This document shows, piece after piece, positions 17,438 through 25,572 of a stretch of 64,000 nucleotides of DNA. The stretch spans positions 1,363,501 to 1,427,500 of the forward strand of contig NC_011146.1 of assembly GCF_000020725.1 (NCBI RefSeq), written 5' to 3'. The position numbers and the translations under genes are program-made. Numbering within the stretch: the stretch's first letter is position 1; each line of letters starts with the position of its first letter. The notes beneath the pieces are model-generated. The model was given only the letters and a program-made list of their open reading frames with translations, was not told the origin of the DNA and did not search any database. The DNA is from Citrifermentans bemidjiense Bem (GTDB lineage: Bacteria > Desulfobacterota > Desulfuromonadia > Geobacterales > Geobacteraceae).

Positions 17438-17626
17438 ATGGCAGCGGAAGTATACGTAGACCAGCAAGTATGTATCGGGTGCGGGCTCTGTATGAGCATA
17501 GTCCCGGAGGTGTTCCGCTTGAACGATGCCGGGGTATCCGAGGTCTTTGATCAAAACGGTGCGGGAGAGGCGAAGATCCAAGAGGCGATAGACAGCTGTC
17601 CCGTGAATTGCATACACTGGCGCTAG
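17438..17626 (+). CDS. Monocluster ferredoxin
   Basis: A 62-residue soluble electron carrier with one [4Fe-4S] cluster bound by C12, C15, C18 (CIGCGLC) and C54 before proline (SCPVNCIHW); a further cysteine, C58, follows. It resembles Fer4_13/Fer4_15-type ferredoxins of anaerobes. The ribosome site GGGAAGGGAG is well placed before the ATG. It is 161 bases after the DUF1540 gene and 28 bases before the next small gene. The redox partner is unknown; HgcB recycling is only a possibility. Confidence 0.9.
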   Translation: MAAEVYVDQQVCIGCGLCMSIVPEVFRLNDAGVSEVFDQNGAGEAKIQEAIDSCPVNCIHWR

Positions 17627-17654
17627 TTTTGGGAGCGCCCGGGGGAGGGTGGCG

Positions 17655-17927
17655 ATGACTACCGAACTGAGGGACGAGCGGTTGCAGGAACTGGGAGAGA
17701 GCAATTACCAGATGCTGAGGGATACTTACTGCTCTATCCAACAATTGAAGGGGCTGGTGGACCGGATGCACGCGGGCTTCATGCAGCACGGTATCACCTT
17801 TGAGCTGGATACCCTGATGGCTGTGAAATTGACCACCGACCGTCTCTTCGACGAACTGGAGCGCTACCTGCGGCCGGAATTCGATCCCGACAGCGCCTAT
17901 GACGAAGCCTTGGCCGAAGAACCCTGA
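17655..17927 (+). CDS. Hypothetical protein, 90 residues
   Basis: I do not recognise this family. It is a small acidic, mostly helical soluble protein (TTELRDERLQELGESNYQM, TTDRLFDELERYLRPEFDP) without signal peptide or cysteine clusters; it has one Cys. The ATG at 17655 is chosen over an in-frame GTG at 17649 because GGAGGG lies 6 bases upstream. It is 28 bases after the ferredoxin gene and ends at a terminator, so the two are probably co-transcribed. Confidence 0.75.
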   Translation: MTTELRDERLQELGESNYQMLRDTYCSIQQLKGLVDRMHAGFMQHGITFELDTLMAVKLTTDRLFDELERYLRPEFDPDSAYDEALAEEP

Positions 17928-17947
17928 ATTCCCTTATTGCCTGAATG

Positions 17948-17977
17948 AAAAAAAAGCCCGCTTAGTGCGGGCTTTTT
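17948..17977. terminator. Bidirectional terminator
   Basis: Stem GCCCGC/GCGGGC with a TTAGT loop, flanked by eight A's on the left and five T's on the right. It can end the ferredoxin-side transcript and the convergent ferritin-like gene. Confidence 0.85.
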
Positions 17978-17998
17978 CAGTTGAAGTGGTTGTTTTAG

Positions 17999-18484
17999 CT
18001 ACAGTGTTCTCAGATTGCTGAATTCACCGTTTTCCAGGTAGGTCCTTGGAGTTTCCACGAAGGCATAAATTTCCTCCATCCGTTCCAGGTGGCGGCGTTC
18101 CTCGTCCGCCAGCATGAGCAGGCTCTTGCGGGTCTGTTCGTCCCTGGCCCTTGCTGCCAGTTCTTGATAAAAGGTGATATCCTGCTCCTCCTTTTTAACG
18201 GTGAACAGATACAGGTCCGGGTCCTTGTCCTTTTCCTCAAGCAGTTCGCTCTGAGTAAGGAAGGGGCGGTAGCTGCAGACTGAAACGTCGAGGTCTGCGA
18301 GCACCGTCGTCTTGCTCTCCATACCCTTCTTGAGGTCCAGCAGTCTCTTCCTATGTTCATCCTCGCAGTCGGCCAGCATTGAGAAAAGGGTCTTTAGCTC
18401 AGGATCTGTAGCTTTTTCTACCAGTCCCTCGAAGTACGTCCTGGTGTCTTCCTCTCTTTTGATAGCACAATCGAATACATTCAT
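17999..18484 (-). CDS. Ferritin-like/rubrerythrin-type diiron protein
   Basis: A 161-residue protein with a ferritin-like four-helix pattern and carboxylate motifs EED (helix 1), EDEHRKRLL (helix 2), KKEEQDITFYQ (helix 3) and ADEERRHLERM (helix 4), as in rubrerythrin diiron domains. No rubredoxin CxxC module follows, so it is the erythrin domain alone. Members reduce peroxide or handle iron in anaerobes. The ATG at 18484 has AAGGAGG 7 bases upstream. Flanked by a terminator and a repeat-containing gap, it appears monocistronic. Confidence 0.8.
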   Translation of the reverse strand: MNVFDCAIKREEDTRTYFEGLVEKATDPELKTLFSMLADCEDEHRKRLLDLKKGMESKTTVLADLDVSVCSYRPFLTQSELLEEKDKDPDLYLFTVKKEEQDITFYQELAARARDEQTRKSLLMLADEERRHLERMEEIYAFVETPRTYLENGEFSNLRTL

Positions 18485-18695
18485 CTCGTGTCCTCCTTTT
18501 GCCACAAAAAGCAGCGAGTGGTTATGTCACCACCTGCCACACATTATAACAGAAGAAGGAGTGTTAAGTGCAACCGTAGTAAAGAAAATCAACGTATTGT
18601 GAGTGTGGACTAACCTGTTGTGCCAGAGGTTGCTTCAAGTCCCACCTATCGTGGTTCCCTCGCCAATCGATGCAGGTCATGGTTCGGCTTTTCGT

Positions 18696-18733
18696 TGTCA
18701 ATTGTCCATTGTCCATTGTCTATCGTCAATTGA
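18696..18733. repeat. Heptanucleotide repeat cluster, second copy
   Basis: Five consecutive 7-base units of the TGTCAAT/TGTCCAT/TGTCTAT/CGTCAAT type. The same heptamers occur at 12823-12983. The cluster overlaps the stop codon of the minus-strand lipoprotein gene, so its last residues come from the repeat. Confidence 0.7.
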
Positions 18734-19208
18734 TTACCGGAGACGATTTATCCTCGTCGACGACGCCGGTCTCTGCGTCCACGCAAAAATCAAGCTGGTG
18801 TGGCCGCGCGACGGTGCCCTCGGTTCCCTCATAAGTGAGGCGGAACTGCAGCTGGTCACCGGGAGAGACAGAGACCCCTTTCAAAAGGACGGCAACGTTG
18901 CCGTAAGCTTTTTCTTTGAGGTCTATGTAGACAAATCCCTTCTTCCGAGCTACCACTTGGTCCCCTCTTTTCAGGGAAACCTCCATGGTCAGATCCTTAA
19001 CCAGGGAGTAGCGCATGTTTCTCAGCGTCGCATCAATGGTGACTCCCTGCTCTGAACTCGCTGTTCTCCAGGCTATGTTGAAGTCGGATCTGGTGTAGCG
19101 GTGGGGTGAGTCGCCAAACTGCATCTGGGGGGGAGCCTGCACGAAGCTGCATCCCAGCGGGAACAGGCAGATTAGCATAAGCATCACGACAATTTTCAAG
19201 CGGTACAT
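18726..19208 (-). CDS. Putative lipoprotein
   Basis: A 160-residue protein with a lipoprotein-type leader ending in FPLGC (Cys20). It is followed by a beta-rich domain (FNIAWRTASSEQGVTIDATL, LTMEVSLKRGDQVVARKKGF) reminiscent of FxLYD-type or other immunoglobulin-like periplasmic lipoproteins. No catalytic motif is visible and I do not recognise a specific family. The gene ends inside a heptamer repeat. The cupin gene upstream on the same strand is close (22 bases), so they may share a transcript. Confidence 0.75.
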   Translation of the reverse strand: MYRLKIVVMLMLICLFPLGCSFVQAPPQMQFGDSPHRYTRSDFNIAWRTASSEQGVTIDATLRNMRYSLVKDLTMEVSLKRGDQVVARKKGFVYIDLKEKAYGNVAVLLKGVSVSPGDQLQFRLTYEGTEGTVARPHQLDFCVDAETGVVDEDKSSPVIN

Positions 19209-19230
19209 TGCAACTCCTGTAGAAAGTTTT

Positions 19231-19572
19231 TCATCTGTATTTCGCCATCACCGGCGACCAGGCGTCTATTGCCTTCACTGCGGCTTCCTTGGTGAACACT
19301 GCGTGGGGCGCGTTCGAGGGGATAGCGATAACTTCTCCCGCCTGCACCGCACAGACTTTCGGCCCCTGCTCGAAGTAGAGCACTCCCTCCAGCACCATGG
19401 TGATCTGCTCGCTTTCATGGGTGTGGCTCTCGAACCTGCAGTTGGGATCCACCTCGAAGTAGGTGAGCATCGTCTTGTCCAGAGACACAGCCCACTGCCT
19501 CGCGCCTGGGACGTCATCCGTGAAGCTGAGGCTACTCTTCGGGTAATGTCGCATATCGTGTTCGCTGCTCAT
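19231..19572 (-). CDS. Cupin-domain protein
   Basis: A 113-residue single-cupin protein. Motif 1 is HTHESEQITMVLEG and motif 2 is AGEVIAIPSNAPHAVF, giving a His/Glu metal site. It resembles small cupins that bind a metal and a small ligand or act in sugar/aromatic metabolism; the substrate is unknown. The ATG at 19572 is preferred because AAGGGGG lies upstream; the longer frame lacks a ribosome site. The lipoprotein gene follows on the same strand. Confidence 0.85.
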   Translation of the reverse strand: MSSEHDMRHYPKSSLSFTDDVPGARQWAVSLDKTMLTYFEVDPNCRFESHTHESEQITMVLEGVLYFEQGPKVCAVQAGEVIAIPSNAPHAVFTKEAAVKAIDAWSPVMAKYR

Positions 19573-19802
19573 CCTGTTGTTCCCCCTTGTGAAGTTGTGG
19601 CCGGCGACAGCGGAGCATATCACGCGGCGTTAACCGCCTTCAATGTAAAAGGGACGATGCCTTCTGCGTCTGCTGCTTGGGTCCGCTGCCCTGCACCGGG
19701 AATGAGCGTCGCTTTTTGCATCCTCCTCTGCCTGGAGTTTGCGCAGGGTTAGGGTATCTTCTTCTGGTTGCTTTTCCCAGAACCGCTGTCCGAGGAGGAA
19801 TC

Positions 19803-20774
19803 ATGACGAAGGCGATCTGCTTCAAAGAGTTTGGCGGACCGGAGGTGCTTACCTTTAGTGATATCGAGGTGAGATCTCCCGGCCCTGGAGAGGTGCTGGT
19901 CAGCCACAAAGCCGTTGGCGTCAATTTTGTGGATGTCTATCAGCGCAATGGACTCTATAAGGTGGCGCTGCCGGCTGTCGCCGGTAACGAAGGGGCCGGT
20001 GTGGTCGAGGCTGTCGGGGAGGGGGTGACGCTGGTCAAGCCGGGCGACCGGGTCGCCTACGCCGGCGCGCTTGGGTCCTACTGCCAGAAGAGGATAATTC
20101 CCGCGGACCGGGTGGTTCTCATGCCCGACTCCATCGGCTTCGAGCAGGCGGCAGCGATGATGCTGAAGGGGCTCACCGTACAGTACCTCATCAGGAGGAC
20201 CTACCGGGTTCAGCAGGGCGAGACGGTGGTTTTTCATGCCGCAGCCGGCGGCGTCGGGCTCATCGCCTGCCAGTGGCTGAAACACCTGGGGGCGAGGGTC
20301 ATCGGCACCGCAGGTTCCGAAGAGAAGTGCGAACTGGCGCGGCGGCACGGCGCCGAGACCTGCCTCAATTACCGCACTGACAGCATCGTCGAAAGAGTCA
20401 GGGAAATCACCAAGGGCGAGGGGGTCCCCGTAGTCTACGACGGCGTCGGCAAGGACACCTTCGATACCTCGCTTCGCTGCCTGCGTCCTTTCGGGTTGCT
20501 GGTCAGCTTCGGCAACGCGTCCGGGCCGCTGCCGCCGGTAGACCTGAGCATCCTCTCCCAACTTGGATCGCTCTACCTGACCCGCCCCACGCTTAATACC
20601 TATGCCGCCAAGCGCGCCGACCTGGAACAGATGGCTGGCGAGCTGTTCCAGGTGGTTGTTTCCGGCGCCGTCAAAGTGGAGATCAACCAGCGCTATCCCC
20701 TGCAAGATGCCGCGCAGGCACATCGCGACCTTGAGGCCCGTAAAACCACGGGGTGCACCATACTGCTTCCTTGA
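19803..20774 (+). CDS. NADPH:quinone oxidoreductase (zinc-less MDR family)
   Basis: A 323-residue medium-chain reductase of the quinone oxidoreductase (Qor) type. Evidence: N-terminal GroES-like fold (EFGGPEVLTFSDIEVRSP), VNFVDVYQRNGLY, the AGNEGAGVVEAVG segment, and the NADPH motif FHAAAGGVGLIACQWLK. It has no zinc-binding cysteines, which separates it from alcohol dehydrogenases. GAGGAGG sits just before the ATG at 19803. It stands alone, with no neighbour that points to a pathway. Confidence 0.9.
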   Translation: MTKAICFKEFGGPEVLTFSDIEVRSPGPGEVLVSHKAVGVNFVDVYQRNGLYKVALPAVAGNEGAGVVEAVGEGVTLVKPGDRVAYAGALGSYCQKRIIPADRVVLMPDSIGFEQAAAMMLKGLTVQYLIRRTYRVQQGETVVFHAAAGGVGLIACQWLKHLGARVIGTAGSEEKCELARRHGAETCLNYRTDSIVERVREITKGEGVPVVYDGVGKDTFDTSLRCLRPFGLLVSFGNASGPLPPVDLSILSQLGSLYLTRPTLNTYAAKRADLEQMAGELFQVVVSGAVKVEINQRYPLQDAAQAHRDLEARKTTGCTILLP

Positions 20775-20902
20775 TCAGGCTCACCGGTATGGATGACTGC
20801 CTTTAATTAGCGAAAACAAAATGGAAAACCGGGCCTGGTTCAGGTATCTTCGTGGTCGTAGCAGGAATTAAACGGCGCAATGCGTCCTTGTGGAGGTAGC
20901 AG

Positions 20903-21439
20903 GTGGGGCAAGAAGAACCGAAGAAAGAAGCGTGGCTGAATTATCTGGCTCTTAGCACGGTGGTGATCGCCGTCTGTGCAACACTGTCGACCTTCAAAGG
21001 CGGCGGGTATTCCACGAGGTCCGTGCTCATGCAGAACCAGGCCTCGGACCAGTGGGCGTTCTTTCAGGCCAAGAGCATAAAAGAGGCCCTGGCGGAAAAC
21101 GAGCGGGGGCAGTTGGAACGGGAGAGTAGCCGGGGCGGCAGCAACAACAAGGCTGTGGCCGACCTGGACGCCAGGCTGAATGCGTGCAACGACCGCATCG
21201 CAAAGTATGAAAAAGAGAAGGGTAAGATCCAGGAGCGCGCCCAACAGTTGGAAAAAGAACGGGACGACGCTCTACGGCATGGCCGCCCATTCGGGGTGGC
21301 CGTGATCTTTCTGCAAATCGCCATACTGCTCTCCTCTGTTGCCGCGCTCTTAAAGAAGAAGTGGGTCTGGGTGGCAGGCATGGCAGTCGGCATCTGCGGT
21401 CTGGTGCAGTTCGCCAATGGGTTCTGGCTGTTCATGTAG
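20903..21439 (+). CDS. DUF4337-like membrane protein
   Basis: A 178-residue protein that fits the DUF4337 architecture: an N-terminal membrane helix (about 12-28, LALSTVVIAVCATLSTF), a long charged coiled coil (about 60-135, ADLDARLNACNDRIAKYEKE and on), and two closely spaced membrane helices at the C terminus (FGVAVIFLQIAILLSSVAAL; VWVAGMAVGICGLVQFA). The coiled-coil part includes QASDQWAFFQAKSIKEAL, common in this family. The start is GTG with GGAGG 8 bases upstream. Function is unknown. Confidence 0.8.
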   Translation: MGQEEPKKEAWLNYLALSTVVIAVCATLSTFKGGGYSTRSVLMQNQASDQWAFFQAKSIKEALAENERGQLERESSRGGSNNKAVADLDARLNACNDRIAKYEKEKGKIQERAQQLEKERDDALRHGRPFGVAVIFLQIAILLSSVAALLKKKWVWVAGMAVGICGLVQFANGFWLFM

Positions 21440-21459
21440 CTCATGGGTTTATTTTATAC

Positions 21460-21494
21460 ACGAGCTTCCCTGCAACTATTTGAGGGAAGCTCGT
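21460..21494. terminator. Strong inverted repeat, possible terminator
   Basis: Twelve-base perfect arms ACGAGCTTCCCT (21460-21471) and AGGGAAGCTCGT (21483-21494) around an 11-base loop, 20 bases after the DUF4337 stop. The U-tract is poor on both strands, so it may be a weak terminator or a processing hairpin. Confidence 0.55.
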
Positions 21495-21705
21495 CAATCA
21501 AACTCCCCACCTGACAAACCCGCCTCTGATTCCCGCTTTTTTATTCCTTCACCGTATGACCGGACCGGTTGTAAGGTCGAGAATCTGTCCATAACCGGTT
21601 TCAACGCGCCAGTAACTGTCAAGTATAAAGGTTATGCCTGATAGCCTCTCGGCCGAAAGTATGTAGAATTGCCGGGTGTGTGATCTTGAAAGCGTTGGAG
21701 GATCT

Positions 21706-22641
21706 ATGATCTATCGCACTTTGGGCACAACCAACGAGAAAGTATCGGTCATCGGGGTAGGGGGCTGGCACCTGGGGCTTCCCCGGGTCTCCGAGCAAGA
21801 GAGCGTCCGCATCGTCCGCAGCGCCATCGACCGGGGCGTCAACTTCATGGACAACTGCTGGGATTACAGCGAAGGCGTCAGCGAGACCCGCATGGGGCGG
21901 GCCCTAAGAGACGGCTATCGCGACAAGGTCTTCCTCATGACGAAGATCGATGGACGATCCAAGAAGGAAGCTGCCCGGCAACTCGACGAGTCCTTGAAAA
22001 GGCTCCAGGTGGATATGATCGACCTGGTCCAGCACCACGAGGTGCTCCGTTTCGAGGACCCCCACCGCATCTTCGACGAGGAGGGGGCGAACCAGGCGCT
22101 TTTGGAGGCGCGAGCAGCGGGGAAGATCCGCTACCTTGGCTTCACGGGCCATAAGGACCCCCAGATTCATCTGCACATGCTAAAAGTCGCGGGTGAGCAT
22201 GACTTCCGGTTCGACGCGGTGCAGATGCCTCTCAACGTCATGGACGCGCATTTTCGCAGTTTCGAGAAGCTTGTGCTTCCGGAGCTGGTCAAGGAGAAGA
22301 TCGGCTTGCTCGGCATGAAGTCGATGGCCAACGGCATCCTGCTGAAATCCGGCACCGTCACTGCCATCGAGTGCCTTCATTACGCGCTCACCCTTCCCAC
22401 CTCGGTGGTGATCACCGGCATCGACAGCATGGAAGTTCTGGACCAGGCGACGCAAGCCGTTGAGTCCTTCCGGCCGCTCAGCGGCGCGGAGGTGGACGAT
22501 CTACTGGCGCGGACCGCCGAAGCCGCCATGTCAGGTTATTACGAGCCGTTCAAGACCACTTCGCTCTTCGACGGGACCGCCACTAACCCGCAATGGTTGG
22601 GGGAGGAACCAAAGCGGCTGCAGGATCTGTTTTCCAAGTAG
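21706..22641 (+). CDS. Aldo/keto reductase
   Basis: A 311-residue NADPH-dependent TIM-barrel reductase. The catalytic tetrad is visible: Asp/Tyr in NFMDNCWDYSEG, Lys in FLMTKIDG, and His in DLVQHHEV. The cofactor-binding C-terminal loop is present (TSVVITGIDSMEVLDQA). The start at 21706 has TTGGAGG upstream and gives the conserved MIYRTLGTTNEKVSVIGVG start. The substrate is unknown, and no adjacent gene gives a pathway. Confidence 0.92.
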   Translation: MIYRTLGTTNEKVSVIGVGGWHLGLPRVSEQESVRIVRSAIDRGVNFMDNCWDYSEGVSETRMGRALRDGYRDKVFLMTKIDGRSKKEAARQLDESLKRLQVDMIDLVQHHEVLRFEDPHRIFDEEGANQALLEARAAGKIRYLGFTGHKDPQIHLHMLKVAGEHDFRFDAVQMPLNVMDAHFRSFEKLVLPELVKEKIGLLGMKSMANGILLKSGTVTAIECLHYALTLPTSVVITGIDSMEVLDQATQAVESFRPLSGAEVDDLLARTAEAAMSGYYEPFKTTSLFDGTATNPQWLGEEPKRLQDLFSK

Positions 22642-22740
22642 CATCCGGCACTTTTCATTGTTTTGCCGGTGTCGGTTCGTGTACCTTGTGTGTGGCTTGC
22701 TGGCTGAGCCTATGAATTCGTGGAAAGGAGGGAATATCTA

Positions 22741-23751
22741 TTGCGATACGTAAAGCATTTCGTCGCCATCTCGTTATTACTGGGGGCTGTGGCAGGTCCC
22801 GTCAATGCCGATCCGCTTGTTATCAATCCCTTTTACACCTTCAATCAGTCCCCATTGGTCCAGATCTACGGGCTCCCTTCAGCTGAAAGTGCTACCGTTC
22901 AGCCAGTCGGGAAGGCTTTGGCACTGCTTTCCTTGGATGTCGCGAACACTTCCTATGACTGGGAGACGGCGCAGGAAAAATTGATCCTTGACGGCGAGAG
23001 CGAGAGGATGACGCTTGCGCTACGCTATGGCATCGCCAGGGGGGTGGAACTGGGGATGGATGTCCCGGTGGTGGCCTACAGCGGTGGCATATTCGACGGG
23101 TTCATCGAGGAGTGGCACAGATTTTTTGGCCTACCACAGGGGAGCCGGACCGAGACAAAGGAGGACCGTCTTCTCTTCGAGTATGACAAAAAAGGGCAGG
23201 AGCGGCTGAGGATGGATAACTCCACCGTCCGCCTCGGTGATGTCAGGGTGTCTGGCGGCTGGCAGTTGTACCATGAGGGGGGCGTCAACCCCAAGGCGGT
23301 AGCGCTGCGGGCGAGCCTCAAGCTTCCCACCGGCAGCAGCTCCAGGCTGACCGGCAGCGGCAGCACGGACCTGGCCCTTTGGTTGAGCGGAAGCAGCGAT
23401 TATTCTCTCTCCTGGGGACATGCGACCGTTTTCGGGGCGCTGGGTGGTATGGCAATGACCGACGGGCAGGTGCTGAAAGATCAGCGGGAGAATCTGGTAG
23501 GGTTTGGCAGTCTGGGCGCAGGGTGGTCCCCGATGGAAAATTTCGCACTCAAGGTGGAGTTCTCTTCGCACACGCCCTTCTATAGCGACAGCGACATGAA
23601 GCCTTTGTCGTCTCCGGCTGTGGTCTTGTTGTTCGGCGGCACCTATGCCTTCTCACCGGTTACCGCGTTGGATATCGCCTTGGCCGAGGATCTCAATGTC
23701 GAGGCGTCCCCCGATGTGGCGCTTCACCTGGGACTCAGCCACCGCTTCTAA
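22741..23751 (+). CDS. DUF3187-like outer-membrane/secreted protein
   Basis: A 336-residue exported protein with a signal peptide (FVAISLLLGAVAGPVNA). The alternating hydrophobic pattern suits an outer-membrane beta barrel, and the protein ends LGLSHRF with a terminal Phe. The pattern NPFYTFNQSPLVQIYGLP near the mature N terminus and LPTGSSSRLTGSGSTD in the middle fit DUF3187. I start it at TTG 22741 because AAGGAGG is 9 bases upstream; that ribosome site lies inside the longer frame. Function is unknown. Confidence 0.8.
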   Translation: MRYVKHFVAISLLLGAVAGPVNADPLVINPFYTFNQSPLVQIYGLPSAESATVQPVGKALALLSLDVANTSYDWETAQEKLILDGESERMTLALRYGIARGVELGMDVPVVAYSGGIFDGFIEEWHRFFGLPQGSRTETKEDRLLFEYDKKGQERLRMDNSTVRLGDVRVSGGWQLYHEGGVNPKAVALRASLKLPTGSSSRLTGSGSTDLALWLSGSSDYSLSWGHATVFGALGGMAMTDGQVLKDQRENLVGFGSLGAGWSPMENFALKVEFSSHTPFYSDSDMKPLSSPAVVLLFGGTYAFSPVTALDIALAEDLNVEASPDVALHLGLSHRF

Positions 23752-23771
23752 ATGGCCGGGGCTGCCTAATA

Positions 23772-23804
23772 GGGGGACTGGCTCCGCAAGGTGCCTGTCC
23801 CCCC
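23772..23804. repeat. Palindromic intergenic repeat, family 2, copy A
   Basis: A near-palindrome in two pieces, GGGGGACTGGCTCCGC then AAGGTGCCTGTCCCCCC. The reverse complement of the same element is at 56191-56221, also directly after a stop codon. It may serve as a transcript-end hairpin. Confidence 0.75.
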
Positions 23805-23826
23805 GGATTTCGCCCCCCCCCTGGAT

Positions 23827-25038
23827 TTATTGAGGCGCGGATGAGTGAGGCAACTGCAGAGAATAGATGGGGAACTCCATGTCGTCTATCCCGCCGTTTT
23901 GCGGTACTTGGTGAATCCTGGATGCCGTGAAGATGAGGGAGTCGTTTGGATCGATGGTGAAGGTGTCGGCCCAGCGAATGCGCGGGTCCTGGACCAGCGT
24001 CAGTATCTCGCCGGCCGGAGTGCGGTAGACGACGGCATCGTGCTCCAAATCGCCCAGATAGAGGTTCCCCTCCGCGTCGAACATCATCCCGTCGGGAGCG
24101 GGAGTCTTTCCCAGGTCTTCCACCTTCGCCTCAAGGGCGGGTTCCTGCTTCGGATCGTAAAATGCTGCCACGAGCGCCTTGGTGGGGACCCGGTAGAGGT
24201 GGTAACCGGTGAGGGCGTGGTAGTAGAGGTATCCGTTTTTGCGGTCGAGTTCGATCCCGTCGGTATGTATGCGCGGGGGCTTGCCGTTGCGCAGGAACTC
24301 CTTGCCGTCGATCTTAAGGGTGATCTCCTCGGCCTTCGTGGAAGGGTGGTGCGCCAGAACTCGGCGGGTGTTGCCTGTCGCGATATCGACAACCACGATG
24401 GCCCCAAGGCCTGAGTCGGTGATATATATCTTGCCGGCGGCATCGTCGATGCGCAGGTCGTTGAGATAGGATCTTTGCGGCGCGACTCCGCTGTCGAACT
24501 CGTACCTGCGCTTCAACTGGTTCGTCTTCAGGTCGAAGACGAAAAGTTTTGCCGAGCCGACCACCCCCGCGAACTGCGGATTGCTTGGGTCAAGCACATA
24601 GAGAGAGTCCCCGTGCGCCACCACCGATTGCACGCAGGTGAAACGGTTCGGTTGCGGGTACCCTTCCCACCGGTTCCACTCCGCATCCGGGTAAGGTTTA
24701 AAAGAGCCGTCAGGTGACACCTCCACCACGGAGAAGGAAACCCCCTCGCGCCACCGTGGGAAGTTTGCGAAAAGCCGACCAGTATTGGTCGAGGTAACCC
24801 CGGTGACCTGTACTCCTTTGAAGGTAGCGACTGTCTTCAGCCGTTCCGGGACTGTCTTCGGCGGGGCCTGGACTGTCTTAAGCCGGTCGGGCTGCAGCGT
24901 TTGCTTATGCGCACATCCGAGGCAGATGGAGATTGTGAGCAAGCATAGGCAAAGCCACCTTGCCATTGTTGCAATTGCAATACTCAGCTTCGTCTTGGGC
25001 TGGACTCCCCGCGGCCATAGCAAACCTTCTTTTGCCAT
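23827..25038 (-). CDS. Yellow/MRJP-family beta-propeller lipoprotein
   Basis: A 403-residue predicted lipoprotein with a leader ending in ISICLGC and a six-bladed propeller like the major royal jelly/Yellow family. Evidence: RFTCVQSVVAHGDSLYVLDP, RSYLNDLRIDDAAGKIYITD, IHTDGIELDRKNGYLYYHAL, and APDGMMFDAEGNLYLGDLEH. Bacterial members are poorly characterised. The ATG at 25038 has AAGGAG 8 bases upstream; a later ATG at 24966 would give a shorter leader but has no ribosome site. It heads the 3' end of a run of minus-strand envelope genes. Confidence 0.85.
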   Translation of the reverse strand: MAKEGLLWPRGVQPKTKLSIAIATMARWLCLCLLTISICLGCAHKQTLQPDRLKTVQAPPKTVPERLKTVATFKGVQVTGVTSTNTGRLFANFPRWREGVSFSVVEVSPDGSFKPYPDAEWNRWEGYPQPNRFTCVQSVVAHGDSLYVLDPSNPQFAGVVGSAKLFVFDLKTNQLKRRYEFDSGVAPQRSYLNDLRIDDAAGKIYITDSGLGAIVVVDIATGNTRRVLAHHPSTKAEEITLKIDGKEFLRNGKPPRIHTDGIELDRKNGYLYYHALTGYHLYRVPTKALVAAFYDPKQEPALEAKVEDLGKTPAPDGMMFDAEGNLYLGDLEHDAVVYRTPAGEILTLVQDPRIRWADTFTIDPNDSLIFTASRIHQVPQNGGIDDMEFPIYSLQLPHSSAPQ

Positions 25039-25238
25039 CGATGCGCTCCTTTTGCTGCTCTTGGTTGGCTCCCAAACTTGCAACAGGATAACACAAGCAG
25101 CTTTGTTTCCTACCCGTCCGTGGCCGTGTCTGCAGTGATTCTTCCTTCAAAGAGAAAAAAGTGGGGTAAATACAAAAAGAGCCGGCGGCTCCTACCGTCA
25201 GCTCCTTTGCCGTTGTCACCCTTTGATTTTTCCGCTTC

Positions 25239-25490
25239 TCATCGTGCTCTGCCGGCCTTTGCTCCAGAGGTTGGCGCAGCCAGAATCGGCCCTTCGGCGG
25301 GATCGCGATCGAAGGTGTCCTGCGCCCATCTCTCATGGATCGGCGACGAAAACTCGATGTCAGGGCCTTCAGCGGGGTCCCTGCCCGGGGTCAAGTCAGT
25401 TCCCGCAAAAACTTGCTGCTGCAGTGTGCTTTTGGCTCCTGCGGGTATGGAGACATGACGTTGATGTCCATGGTGTGCGTTTTTGCTCAT
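25239..25490 (-). CDS. Small hypothetical protein with duplicated RDPAEGP motif
   Basis: An 83-residue frame with no recognised family. It begins His-rich (MSKNAHHGHQRHVSIPAGAK) and contains two copies of RDPAEGP, about 34 residues apart. There is no signal peptide or membrane segment. The ATG at 25490 has AAGGGGGA upstream at good spacing, and the frame lies between two same-strand genes. Support is moderate; it might be a small regulatory or structural protein. Confidence 0.55.
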   Translation of the reverse strand: MSKNAHHGHQRHVSIPAGAKSTLQQQVFAGTDLTPGRDPAEGPDIEFSSPIHERWAQDTFDRDPAEGPILAAPTSGAKAGRAR

Positions 25491-25572
25491 GACGAATTCC
25501 CCCTTGGTAATGGCTTTACTTGCTGCCGTTACCACCTTTACCTATATTACTCCTGATCCGGGAGAAGCAGGT

